A stretch of 50,153 nucleotides of DNA, taken from NCBI GenBank assembly GCA_009377695.1, contig WHTP01000027.1, positions 1-50,153 on the forward strand, in the 5' to 3' direction. Origin of the DNA: Hyphomicrobiales bacterium. Lineage in GTDB: Bacteria; Pseudomonadota; Alphaproteobacteria; Rhizobiales; Xanthobacteraceae. This document shows, one piece after another, positions 6,612-15,300 of this stretch (positions are counted from its first letter, which is position 1; the number at the start of each line of letters is the position of its first letter). The notes below the pieces were generated by a model. It made no database searches. It was not told the DNA's origin and saw only the letters and a list, made by a program, of their open reading frames with translations. A program made the position numbers and the translations under genes.

Positions 6612-7655
6612 TCAACTTGTCACGGTCACACGCTCGATCGGCGTGATCTCGAACGAACGGATACGCCCGAGCCGCAGCACATCGACGGTGACGCGCTTGC
6701 CGATCCGGTTGCGGTCGAGCAGGCGGATCAGATCGTCGATACCGGTGACAGGCTCGCCGTCGAGCCGCACGACGAGGTCGCGCGTCAGGAGCCCGGCCTG
6801 GCTTGCCGGCCCGTTCTGGTCGATCGAGGTCAGCATCGCACCAAGCCTGTTCTCGATGCCGGCTTCGATCGCCTGCCGCCGCGGCACCGGCACGGTCTGC
6901 GCCGCCACGCCGATATAGGCGCGCCGCACGCGGCCATGCATGATGATCTCGCTCAGCACATGGTTGGCGGTGTTGCTCGCGACCGCGAAGCAGATGCCCT
7001 GCGCGCCTACGATGACGGCGGTGTTGATGCCGATCACCTCGCCGCGCGACGACACCAGCGGCCCGCCGGAATTACCGGGGTTGAGCGCAGCGTCGGTCTG
7101 GATCACGTCCTCGATCATGCGGCCGGTGGTGGCGCGCAGTGAGCGGCCGAGCGCCGAGATCACGCCCGCGGTCACCGTCGATTCAAAGCCGAGCGGATTG
7201 CCGATCGCGATCGCGAGGTGGCCGCGCTTCAGCGTTTTCGAATCGCCGAGCGGCGCGAAGGCGAAGTTGCGCGAGGCGTCCGCGCGCAGCAGCGCGAGGT
7301 CGGTGTCGGGGTCAATGCCGAGCAGGCGCGCCTCGGTGGTCCGTCCTTCCGTGTCGGACAGACGGATTTCGCGGGCGCCGTTGACGACGTGGGCATTGGT
7401 CAAGGTCAGCCCATCCGGCGAAATCACGACGCCCGAGCCGGTCCCGCCGCGGGGCTTGTCGCCCACGCGCTCGCGGGTGTCCACGCGAACCACAGCCGGG
7501 CCCACCGTCTCCACGACCGAGGACACGGCGTCCGAATAGGCGTCGAACAGGACACGCTCGTCGGTCGTTGCGCTGGCCGGTACGGACGGCGGCACGTCGG
7601 CATGATCGGGGTCCAAATCAGGGTCCAACAGATAGGCAAGTCGGGTGTCGAGCAT
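6612..7655 (-). CDS. S1C trypsin-like serine protease, DegP/HtrA type, without export signal
   Basis: A 347-residue protease with the HtrA catalytic triad: His in LTNAHVV (about residue 93), Asp in DPDTDLALLR (about 123) and Ser in NPGNSGGPLV (about 198). A single PDZ domain fills the C-terminal ~90 residues (GAMLTSIDQNGPASQAGL, then the DLVVRLDGEPV strand). The N-terminus (MLDTRLAYLLDPDLDPDHAD) is acidic and polar, with no signal peptide or membrane anchor, unlike periplasmic DegP. It may act in the cytoplasm, or the true start may differ. The ribosome binding site is weak. It has one PDZ where DegP has two, so it is nearer the DegS architecture. Confidence 0.88.
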   Translation of the reverse strand: MLDTRLAYLLDPDLDPDHADVPPSVPASATTDERVLFDAYSDAVSSVVETVGPAVVRVDTRERVGDKPRGGTGSGVVISPDGLTLTNAHVVNGAREIRLSDTEGRTTEARLLGIDPDTDLALLRADASRNFAFAPLGDSKTLKRGHLAIAIGNPLGFESTVTAGVISALGRSLRATTGRMIEDVIQTDAALNPGNSGGPLVSSRGEVIGINTAVIVGAQGICFAVASNTANHVLSEIIMHGRVRRAYIGVAAQTVPVPRRQAIEAGIENRLGAMLTSIDQNGPASQAGLLTRDLVVRLDGEPVTGIDDLIRLLDRNRIGKRVTVDVLRLGRIRSFEITPIERVTVTS

Positions 7656-7898
7656 GGCGTACTCACAACTTGGGAGGTTCAGGAGTCATTGGGGGGGCGG
7701 GGAATATGTGGTTCTCCGGCGCCCCATTTGAAAGATGGTGGGGGAGCCGGCGCGGCATCGTGGCGGTGGAGGGCGGCGCGAATGACGTCAAATTGACCGG
7801 CTGGCCGTAAATCCGACGCCGAGTGCCTCTATTATCACTGGTGTGTAATGTGGCGCGGACCCTTTTGAGGTCGGGCAAACAGGATTACATTTCAAACC

Positions 7899-8519
7899 AT
7901 GGATGGCGTCACCAGCAGGCCAGTTCCGACCCGGCCGATGCCGGCACGCCCGTTCGCGCTGCCGAACCTTTTGACCTATGCGCGCATCGCCGCGGTGCCG
8001 GTGGTCGTGCTCTGCCTTTATTTCCAGGAGGTTCCCCGCAACGGCGAGTGGCTGCGCTGGGTCGCGCTGGCCTTCTTCATCGCCGCCGGCGTGACCGATT
8101 TCCTCGACGGCTATTTCGCGCGCAAGTGGGGTGAGTTCACCTCTTTCGGTCGGATGCTCGACCCGATCGCCGACAAGCTCCTGGTGGCGGCCTGCCTGCT
8201 GATGCTGGTGTCGGACGGCACCATCCGCGGTTGGTCGCTGTTCGCGGCGGTTGTGATCCTGTGCCGAGAGATTCTGGTATCGGGCCTGCGCGAATATCTC
8301 GCCGGGCTCAATGTCCGGGTCGAAGTGACGCAACTCGCCAAATGGAAGACGACGCTTCAACTGGTCGCAGTCGGCTTTTTGGTCGCGGGCGATGCCGGCG
8401 ATGCGATCGTGCCTGTCGTGACGCCGATCGGCCTGACGCTGCTGTGGCTTTCAGCCCTGCTGACGCTCTACACCGGCTGGGACTATTTCCGCGCCGGGCT
8501 GCGGCATCTGATCGATTGA
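7899..8519 (+). CDS. pgsA: CDP-diacylglycerol--glycerol-3-phosphate 3-phosphatidyltransferase
   Basis: A 206-residue inner-membrane enzyme that makes phosphatidylglycerol phosphate from CDP-diacylglycerol and glycerol-3-phosphate, the committed step to phosphatidylglycerol and cardiolipin. The CDP-alcohol phosphotransferase signature D-G-x2-A-R-x8-G-x3-D-x3-D is complete (DGYFARKWGEFTSFGRMLDP, then IADKLL), at about residues 68-91. Several membrane segments flank it. The N-terminus FALPNLLTYARI is typical; about 18 residues precede it, and ATG 7938 is an alternative start. It heads a run with moaD and moaE. Confidence 0.93.
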   Translation: MDGVTSRPVPTRPMPARPFALPNLLTYARIAAVPVVVLCLYFQEVPRNGEWLRWVALAFFIAAGVTDFLDGYFARKWGEFTSFGRMLDPIADKLLVAACLLMLVSDGTIRGWSLFAAVVILCREILVSGLREYLAGLNVRVEVTQLAKWKTTLQLVAVGFLVAGDAGDAIVPVVTPIGLTLLWLSALLTLYTGWDYFRAGLRHLID

Positions 8520-8569
8520 TATAGGCTTGCTCCGTTATGACGGAGCCGAAAACCCAACAGGTGAAAAGC

Positions 8570-8821
8570 GTGAAGCTTATCTATTTCGCATGGGTGCGCG
8601 AGCGCGTCGGCAAGCCGCAGGAGGACATCGACCTGCCGGCCGGTATTGCAACCGTCGGCGATCTGATGGCGTGGCTCGCCAAACGCGGTGACGAGTACGC
8701 GTATGCGTTCGAGAACCCGAAGATCATCCGTGCGGCGATCGACCGCGCCCATGTGCGCCCCGATGCGACGATCGCGGGCGCGCGCGAGATCGCGTTCTTC
8801 CCGCCGATGACGGGAGGCTGA
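8570..8821 (+). CDS. moaD: Molybdopterin synthase sulfur-carrier subunit MoaD
   Basis: A small ubiquitin-fold protein that carries the thiocarboxylate sulfur used to form the dithiolene of molybdopterin. It ends in FFPPMTGG; the terminal Gly-Gly is the adenylated and thiolated site. The start at GTG 8570 gives 83 residues beginning at the family position (KLIYFAWVRERVG) with AGGTG a few bases upstream. An ATG at 8537 would add 11 residues and has no clear ribosome binding site. The moaE start follows the stop by 2 bases, so the two subunits are made together. MoaB/MoeB-type activating enzymes are not in this window. Confidence 0.93.
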   Translation: MKLIYFAWVRERVGKPQEDIDLPAGIATVGDLMAWLAKRGDEYAYAFENPKIIRAAIDRAHVRPDATIAGAREIAFFPPMTGG

Positions 8822-8823
8822 CG

Positions 8824-9309
8824 ATGCCCGCGACCATCCGCCTGCAGCGTGAGCCGTTCGACGCCGCCGCCGAGACCGCGGTGCTCACGGGCGGGCGCAC
8901 GGACATCGGGGCGGTGGTTGCGTTCACTGGCATCTGCCGCGGTGCCGAGGACGGCGCGCCGATCGCGGCGCTGACGCTCGAGCACTATCCTGGCATGGCT
9001 GAGGCCGAGATCGCGCGCCATGTCGAGGAAGCGCAGTCACGCTGGGCGTTGCTCGGCGTCACCGTGATCCATCGCTACGGTCGCATCACGCCGGGCGAGC
9101 CGATCGTCCTCGTGCTCGCAGCGTCGTCGCATCGGCATGATGCCTTCGCCGCCGCCGAATTCCTGATGGACTATCTCAAGGCCCGGGCGCCGTTCTGGAA
9201 GCAGGTAGAAGCCGCCGGCAGCAGGAGCTGGGTCGAGGCGAAGCAATCCGACGACAGCGCCACCGAACGCTGGCAGGACGCCAAACCACGCCGTGACGCG
9301 GCGGAGTAA
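8824..9309 (+). CDS. moaE: Molybdopterin synthase catalytic subunit MoaE
   Basis: A 161-residue catalytic subunit that converts cyclic pyranopterin monophosphate to molybdopterin with sulfur from MoaD. The family hallmarks are the GAVVAFTGICRG strand (about residues 29-40), LEHYPGMAEAEIARHVEEA helix, HRYGRITPGEPIVLVLAASS (about 80-99) and the catalytic lysine in KARAPFWKQVE (about 119-129). The C-terminal tail is longer and charged. It is the third gene after pgsA and moaD and likely the end of the transcript; a composite repeat follows. Confidence 0.95.
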   Translation: MPATIRLQREPFDAAAETAVLTGGRTDIGAVVAFTGICRGAEDGAPIAALTLEHYPGMAEAEIARHVEEAQSRWALLGVTVIHRYGRITPGEPIVLVLAASSHRHDAFAAAEFLMDYLKARAPFWKQVEAAGSRSWVEAKQSDDSATERWQDAKPRRDAAE

Positions 9310-9349
9310 TTTGTCTCTTACGGTCCGATCACTGAGCGGTTGTTATTGC

Positions 9350-9451
9350 GCCCTCTCCCCTCGAGGGAGAGGGCATGAAGGTTTATCCACGAACCAATTG
9401 GGTGAGGGGGTCGCTTCGCAAGAATGTCTGACGAAGAGACCCCCTCACCCC
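9350..9451. repeat. Composite CTCTCCC/GGTGAGGGGG repeat, copy 1
   Basis: CCTCTCCCCTCGAGGGAGAGG is a near-palindrome, followed by GGGTGAGGGGGT and its inverse ACCCCCTCACCC around a CTTCG..CGAAG core. The same architecture recurs at 15606-15790. It follows the moaE stop, and no gene occupies 9310-9562. Confidence 0.75.
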
Positions 9452-9562
9452 TATTGAGTTCTTGGATTCTTTCTTGAGCCGTCGGCGACCATCACCGTCC
9501 GCACCAATGGATCGGTGAAAGCATTCTTGAGCGTGAGCTCGGTGCGCTGATGGTTCCGTTGG

Positions 9563-10690
9563 TCAGTGGCTCAGCGCCGGATAGTCGACGTAGCCCTTCT
9601 CCTCGCCGGCATAGAACGTCGCTTGATCCGGCGCGTTGAGCGGCGCGCCCTTGCGGTAGCGCAGCGGAAGATCCGGGTTGGCGATGAACGGCTTCCCGAA
9701 GGCCACCAGGTCGGCTTGGCCGCGTGCGATCGCCGCTTCGGCGGCCGCAGCGTCATAGCCGTCGTTCACGATCAGCGTGCCGTCGAACGCATCGCGGATG
9801 GAAGGCGTCGCGCGGACGGCGCTGTCGATCTTCGCCGGTCCTGCGATCGCTTCCGACACGTGCAGATAGCCGATCCCGAGCTTGCCAAGCTCCGCTGCGA
9901 TGGTGGTGAAGGTCACGAGCGGGTTGGAGTCCGACATCGAGTAGCCTGCGAAGTAGGGCGAGAGCTTGTAGCCGACGCGGCTCGGCCCGAAGACCCCGGC
10001 CACGGCCTCGGCGACTTCGAGCGGCAGCCGCATGCGCTTGTCGAGGTTTCCGCCGTAGGCGTCGGTGCGCCGGTTCGAGCCATCGCGCAGGAACTGGTCC
10101 AGCACATAGCCGTTGGCGCCATGCAGCTCGACGCCGTCGAAGCCCGCGGCCTTTGCATTCTCCGCGCCCTTGCGGAATTGCTCGACGATGCCGCGAATCT
10201 CGCTGGTCTCGAGCGCGCGCGGTGTCGGGATCTTGACCCTGCCGTTCAAGGTGAAGGCTTCGCCCTCGACCGGCAGCGCGGAGGGGGCGACCGGCAGCTC
10301 GCCACCGTGGAAATCCGAATGCGACACGCGGCCGACATGCCAGAGTTGCGCGAAGATCGTGCCGCCGACCTGGTGCACGGCATTGGTGATGCGCTGCCAG
10401 CCCGCGACCTGCTCGGGCGAATGAATGCCCGGTGTGCGGATGTAGCCGACACCCTGCGGGCTCACTTGCGTGCCCTCGGTGATCATCAGCCCGGCCGACG
10501 CGCGCTGCACGTAATAGGTCGCCGCCAGCGGGTTCGCGACGTTGCCCTCGATCGCGCGGCTGCGCGTCATCGGCGATAGGACGATCCGGTTGTTTAGGAC
10601 GATATTGCCGAGAGTGTAGGATGAGAACAGCGTAGGCGGGTGCGCCGGGCGAGTTGATGCGGCGGGGGAGATGGCGGTTTGAACGCTCAT
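9563..10690 (-). CDS. Alkene reductase of the Old Yellow Enzyme family (NemA-like)
   Basis: A 375-residue FMN-dependent TIM-barrel ene-reductase. Family members reduce activated C=C bonds, nitrate esters and quinones with NAD(P)H. Motifs in order: LNNRIVLSPMTRSRA near residues 34-48, TYYVQRASAGLMITEG (about 59-74), the FAQLWHVGRVSH strand, GVELHGANGYVLDQFLRDGS with the His-Asn pair that contacts substrate, and the DLVAFGKPFIANPDLP phosphate-binding end. ATG 10690 is preceded by an AGGAG. It is divergent from a TetR regulator, which is the classical nemR-nemA arrangement; induction by electrophiles is therefore likely but not shown. Confidence 0.92.
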   Translation of the reverse strand: MSVQTAISPAASTRPAHPPTLFSSYTLGNIVLNNRIVLSPMTRSRAIEGNVANPLAATYYVQRASAGLMITEGTQVSPQGVGYIRTPGIHSPEQVAGWQRITNAVHQVGGTIFAQLWHVGRVSHSDFHGGELPVAPSALPVEGEAFTLNGRVKIPTPRALETSEIRGIVEQFRKGAENAKAAGFDGVELHGANGYVLDQFLRDGSNRRTDAYGGNLDKRMRLPLEVAEAVAGVFGPSRVGYKLSPYFAGYSMSDSNPLVTFTTIAAELGKLGIGYLHVSEAIAGPAKIDSAVRATPSIRDAFDGTLIVNDGYDAAAAEAAIARGQADLVAFGKPFIANPDLPLRYRKGAPLNAPDQATFYAGEEKGYVDYPALSH

Positions 10691-10752
10691 GGGGTTGGTC
10701 TCCTGATGCTTGTGACACTGCCAGGGGGATGACAGGGGACTTGGTCTTGTGA

Positions 10753-10794
10753 TACTGACCGGTAACACTACATACAGGTACTGACCGGTAACAC
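10753..10794. promoter_or_regulatory. Two direct repeats, candidate TetR operators
   Basis: The 16-base sequence TACTGACCGGTAACAC occurs identically at 10753-10768 and 10779-10794, 26 bases apart. Each contains the ACCGGT palindrome. They lie between the alkene reductase and TetR starts, so they are probably the binding sites through which the TetR protein controls both genes. Confidence 0.65.
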
Positions 10795-10817
10795 CCGTGT
10801 CAAGAGGCAACGCCGTC

Positions 10818-11420
10818 ATGACCGCAAAATCGCCCGTAACCCTAGATAAGGCTGACAAGATTCCGCCGCGGGAGCGCATTTTGGCCGTGGCCGGTGAGCT
10901 GTTTTACCGGAACGGAATCAGGGCGGTGGGGGTGGACGCGATCGCCGAGGCGGCGGGCACCAACAAGATGACCCTCTATCGCCACTTCACGTCGAAGGAT
11001 GAGTTGGTGGCGGAGTATCTGCGTCGGTGCGCCAAGGGCGAAGCCTCAAGCTGGGATCGGCTGCAGGCGCGGCATCCCGGCAATCCGCTGGCGCAGCTGC
11101 GCGCCTGGCTCAACGACATGTTCGATCACATCGTCAGCGGCCACGAGCGCGGCTGCCCGCTGGTCAACGCTGCGGTCGAACTGCCGGCCAAGGATCATCC
11201 GGCGCGGCGCGTGATTGAGGAATGCAAGGTGGCGGCGCGCGCCAAGGTGATCACGCTGTGCCGCGCGGCCGGCCTCAGGGAGCCGGACCTCTTGGCCGAC
11301 GAGCTCAACCTGATGCTCGAAGGCGCGCGCGTCACCGCGCAAAGCGTCGGCACCGAAGGGCTTGGCGCACGGCTCGAGCGCATGAGCGAGGCGCTGATCG
11401 CGGCGCACGCGCCGAAATAG
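10818..11420 (+). CDS. TetR-family transcriptional regulator
   Basis: A 200-residue regulator. The N-terminal helix-turn-helix spans about residues 17-64: RERILAVAGELFYRNGIRAV, then VDAIAEAAGTNKMTLYRHF. The rest is an all-helical ligand-binding domain with a GCPLVNAAVELP motif at about residues 111-122, which is characteristic of the TetR subgroup next to oxidoreductases. ATG 10818 has an AAGAGG about 10 bases upstream; the GTG at 10797 falls close to the operator repeats and is less likely. It faces away from the alkene reductase gene and probably represses it. Confidence 0.9.
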   Translation: MTAKSPVTLDKADKIPPRERILAVAGELFYRNGIRAVGVDAIAEAAGTNKMTLYRHFTSKDELVAEYLRRCAKGEASSWDRLQARHPGNPLAQLRAWLNDMFDHIVSGHERGCPLVNAAVELPAKDHPARRVIEECKVAARAKVITLCRAAGLREPDLLADELNLMLEGARVTAQSVGTEGLGARLERMSEALIAAHAPK

Positions 11421-11499
11421 CTTTGGGCAGTTCGCCCGGTGTCGACTTGCCGGACTGCTGCCCGCGGGCGATGCTGTAAATCGGTGCACGGGATAATCC

Positions 11500-12285
11500 A
11501 TGGTGCGATTGCCTCATCGGCGGCGGCTTTTGCAAATGTTGGGTGCTGCGGCGCTTGCCACCGCTGGCGGATGCCGTCCGGCGTTTGATCGGGAGGCGGG
11601 CCGTATCGCGGAGCTGATCGAACAGGCGCGCACGCTTGATCCCGTTTCGGCGCGGATCGAATTCATCTCACGGTCGTTCCTCGGCACGCGCTACGTTGCG
11701 AACACGCTGATCGGCGGCCCGCGGCGGCCGGAACAGTTCGTGGTGCGCGACGATGCTTTCGATTGCGTGACGTATTGCGAGACCGTGCTCGCCATGGCGC
11801 TCGCGCGCGACTACGAAGAGTTCGAAGCGGCCCTGAAGCGAATACGCTATGCCAACAGCGACGTGCGCTGGGACGAGCGCAATCACTATTTCGCCGATTG
11901 GACACGCCGCGCGGTCGAGAACGAGATTTGCTGGCCGGTCGAGCTGCCGAAATCCGTGACGATCGACAAAGCCTTGAACTTCAGCAATTTCGGCCGGCGG
12001 CAGATGTCGCTGCTCTGCGCGTCGGCGGAGTCGCTTCTGGCACGACCTAGTCGCCTGTCGAGCGGCGACATCATCGGCTTTCTATCGCGGCGGACAAACC
12101 TCGATTTCTTTCACACCGGCTTCGTGATTCTTTCTCCGCAAGGGGAGGTGACCTTGCGCCACGCCTCGCAGAGCCGCGGCCGTGTCATCGATGAACCGAT
12201 GGGTCGCTTCGTCGCGGCCAATAAGGTGCAGTACGCGGCGCTGCTGCGGGTGGTCGCGCGCCCAGTTATTGCGGGCGGTGCTTGA
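11500..12285 (+). CDS. DUF1460 family N-acetylmuramoyl-L-alanine amidase-like protein, exported
   Basis: A 261-residue predicted exported protein. The N-terminus has RRR followed by LLQMLGAAALATAGGC, which looks like a Tat-type signal ending in a possible lipobox cysteine (residue 25). The body matches the DUF1460 branch of the NlpC/P60-like cysteine peptidases: a nucleophile Cys in DDAFDCVTYCET (Cys89) and the general-base His in LDFFHTGFVI (His205). Such proteins cut or bind the L-Ala linkage of peptidoglycan stem peptides. It ends convergent with a giant LysM protein gene, so these neighbours may share a cell-wall theme. Activity is inferred from family. Confidence 0.8.
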   Translation: MVRLPHRRRLLQMLGAAALATAGGCRPAFDREAGRIAELIEQARTLDPVSARIEFISRSFLGTRYVANTLIGGPRRPEQFVVRDDAFDCVTYCETVLAMALARDYEEFEAALKRIRYANSDVRWDERNHYFADWTRRAVENEICWPVELPKSVTIDKALNFSNFGRRQMSLLCASAESLLARPSRLSSGDIIGFLSRRTNLDFFHTGFVILSPQGEVTLRHASQSRGRVIDEPMGRFVAANKVQYAALLRVVARPVIAGGA

Positions 12286-12291
12286 GGACTT

Positions 12292-12324
12292 GTGGCCCGG
12301 ATAAGCGTAAGCGATATCCGGGCT
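12292..12324. repeat. Short hairpin repeat between convergent genes
   Basis: GCCCGGATAAGCG..AGCGATATCCGGGC is an inverted repeat of a type very common between genes in this bacterial group. It sits between the DUF1460 gene and the LysM gene stops and probably terminates both. Confidence 0.7.
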
Positions 12325-12340
12325 GCTGCGGGGTTCGGTC

Positions 12341-15300
12341 TCAGGCGGGTGTAACGGGCACCTCGATCTCGAGTATGGGCAGCATGGCGTCGAGCTGCGC
12401 CGCCGATTCGGGCCGCGCCTCGCCGGTGCGCGCGAACCATGGCCGTTGCTCGGTATCCCAGATGCGTTCGGCGTCATTGTCAGCGGTCGCGTTGAATTCG
12501 CTGACGTTGCCGTCAATCTCGTCGAGCGTATGATGCAGGTTGTCGCGCAGCGCGTCGAGCTTGGCCGGTCCGTCCTCGCTGCTTGCAATCGAATTGACCC
12601 AGGCCACGGTTTGCTCCGGCGTGAGCCCATGTAGCTCGCCGTAGCGCATCAGGATCGGCACCGGACTATAACTCTCGCCGCTCTGGTCGATCAGCGCCTG
12701 CGCGGCCTCTTCGCTGAAACCGGCATGGCGCAGGAAGTCGGCCGTGGTCCCGGTTTCGAAGCGGCTGTTGTGGCTCGCGTTCTGGATGCCATCCCAGACA
12801 AACAGGCCCAGGGTGGCCGCCGTCGCGATCCCGAAGCCAATCGGGCCGGCCAAGGTCGAAGAACCGAACACGGCGTAGCCGACACCACCGGCTACGGCCG
12901 CGTTGAGGCCGGCGCCGAGAATATCGCCCCGACCCAGTCGCGCCAGTGCGTCGATGCCGGCGAGCCCCGCACCGAGCAGGTGCACGAACTTGCCGCCCAG
13001 CTTGAGGCCATTGGTAAGCCCTGAGTCGGTCGAGGGATTGAACAGTGAAGTGACAAGCTGTGCGCCGTCGATGCCGACGCGGGCTGAATCGACCGCCACT
13101 TGCAGTGCGTTACGCAGCGACGGATGATCGCCATAAGCCTCGACGGCATTGGAGAGGCCGGAACCGACGATGGCGAGCGCGCCGACGCGGAAGCCGCGGT
13201 TGAACGGCGTGTCACGGAAAATCTCGTCGGCCTTGTCCAGCGCGTTGTTGAGGTTGCGCGCGGCGTCAATGCCATATCGCTCCGGATTGAATTCGCTCGT
13301 GTGCTGCGGCACCAGCTCGATGAATGCATCGGCGACTTCGTTGAGCTGGTCGGGCGTGACGCCCAACATGGTCGCGAGCTGCGGATTGTCTTTCAAGGCC
13401 TCGGTCAATCGGGTGCGCGCGTCGCGCAGTGATGAGGGATCGTTGGGATCGATCGCACCCGCCGGCGCAATCACGTTTTCACGCAGGTATGCGCCGGCGA
13501 GGTTCACGGCCAGCGGGTTGTCGGCGCCGGTGATGCCGAGCTCGGCGAAGGTCTCGACCAGCTCCCTACCGGCCGCGCCGCGCACCAATTCGGGATGCTG
13601 CTGCAGCGCCATCGAGACCGCCAGCTGCGCGTTCGGATCGTCGAGCAGGCCGTTGATCTCCTCTTGATGATCTGCGCGCAGATCATCAGGCATGTTTTGC
13701 AATTCCTGGATCTGGGTCAGCAGCTTGGCGCCGCTGTCACCAAGCTGCGTCTGAAGCTGCTCGAGGCGCTGCTCCCACTCGGGGCCTTTCGCTTGGACGT
13801 AATCGTTGATCGCGGCATTGAGCTGGTCCTCCGTCATCGCCGCACCGCCGTTGGCGATCAGGTAGCTCAATTCCTCGATGTGCTCGAGGTAGTCCTCGGC
13901 CTGTTCGCCGATCAGGCCATCGCGGAACTGCTCGACCGGGGACAAGACATAATCGTTAACGAAATTGTCCACCATGCCGCCTTGTGCGGCCAGGTCGATC
14001 GCGTAGGCAGGATTCATTCCCTGACTGATCGCATAGATCACGGTGTCCATATTGACGGCATAGGGCTGCTCCGCAAAACGAGAAATCGCGGCATCGCCCT
14101 CGGGCGTCCCGGCGATACGATCGAACACGGTCATCAACGACATCGTGCCGCTCGGTCCCGCCTGCACTCCGCCATAGTCGAGGAGCCGCTCGTTGGCTGT
14201 TTCGAACTTCGGCAGCATCTCCGTGAACAGCTTGGCGGCGACCGCCGGATCGGTGCCTTCGGTCAGCCCTTCGAGACGTCGCATTGTCTCCGCCACCATG
14301 AATTGCGGCTGCTCGCGATCAGGATCGCCGTTCAGCGGCTCGGCGGCCCAGTCTGCGGCGTCCGTGAAGATCGCTTGCGCTGCCAGATTCCGCAGCAGGA
14401 CCTGCTGCACCTCCGGCGAGGCGCCGGCATAGCCTTCGTTCAGCGCCTCCAGCGCGGCAGCCGGATCGCTCTCGGTTGCGGCGGTATCGGTGATCCTCCG
14501 CGCGCTGGCTTCGACGTCCGCCCCGGCATGGGTCGTCGGCGCCAGCGTGATGCCTTCGGTCCGCGCCACCTGCTCGATCGCGACCTGCGCCGGACCGGCA
14601 TCACGCCAGTCGCGATCGTAGAGACGTTGCAGCGCGTCTTGCCGATTGCCCTGCGGCAGGAGTTCCAGATAGTCGCGGACCGTACCCGCCAGGGCGTCGA
14701 TCTCGGCGTCGTAGTCGACCGATGACGGATCGTCGGCGTATTCCAGCGCGTTGCCGCGATCGTAGAGCCGCTGCGCCGTGACCGCCTCGGGATCCGTCGA
14801 CAGCCCCTCTGCCTCAACCGCCTGCTCGACGGCAGACTGGGCCGGGCCGGCGTCGCGCCAGTCGCGCGTGACAAGGCGCAGCGCCGCATCCTGCCGCTGG
14901 TCGGCCGGCAGCGCCTGCAGATAGGTCCGGACACCCGTCGCGAGATCTTGGGTTTCCTTCTCGTAATCGATGGCCGCGGGGTCATCGGCATATTCGAGCG
15001 CGTTGCCGCGGTCATAGAGATTTCCGGCGAAGATCGCTTCGCCCTCCGGGACGCCGTTCTCATCGACAGGTGACGCCGCAGCTTCTTCGGGCGAGGTATT
15101 CGGCACGAACACCACGTCGCCTGGGTCGATCCGATCTGGGTTCGGGATGTCGCTGCGGCGGTTGAAATCAAGAAGCTCGCGATACGAGACGTCGTTCTCC
15201 TCGGCGATCCGGGCGAAAGAGTCGCCGGGCTCAACGACGAAGACTCGCTCTTGCGTCTCCCGCAATTCGCCCGGGCCGCCGCGATCGGCCCGAGCCTCCA

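Noticed and set aside
9310-9562. Possible small gene after moaE
   Set aside because: Only a repeat and short frames without ribosome binding sites.
13595-14725. Long plus-strand frame opposite the LysM gene
   Set aside because: No motif; shadow of the LysM coding strand.
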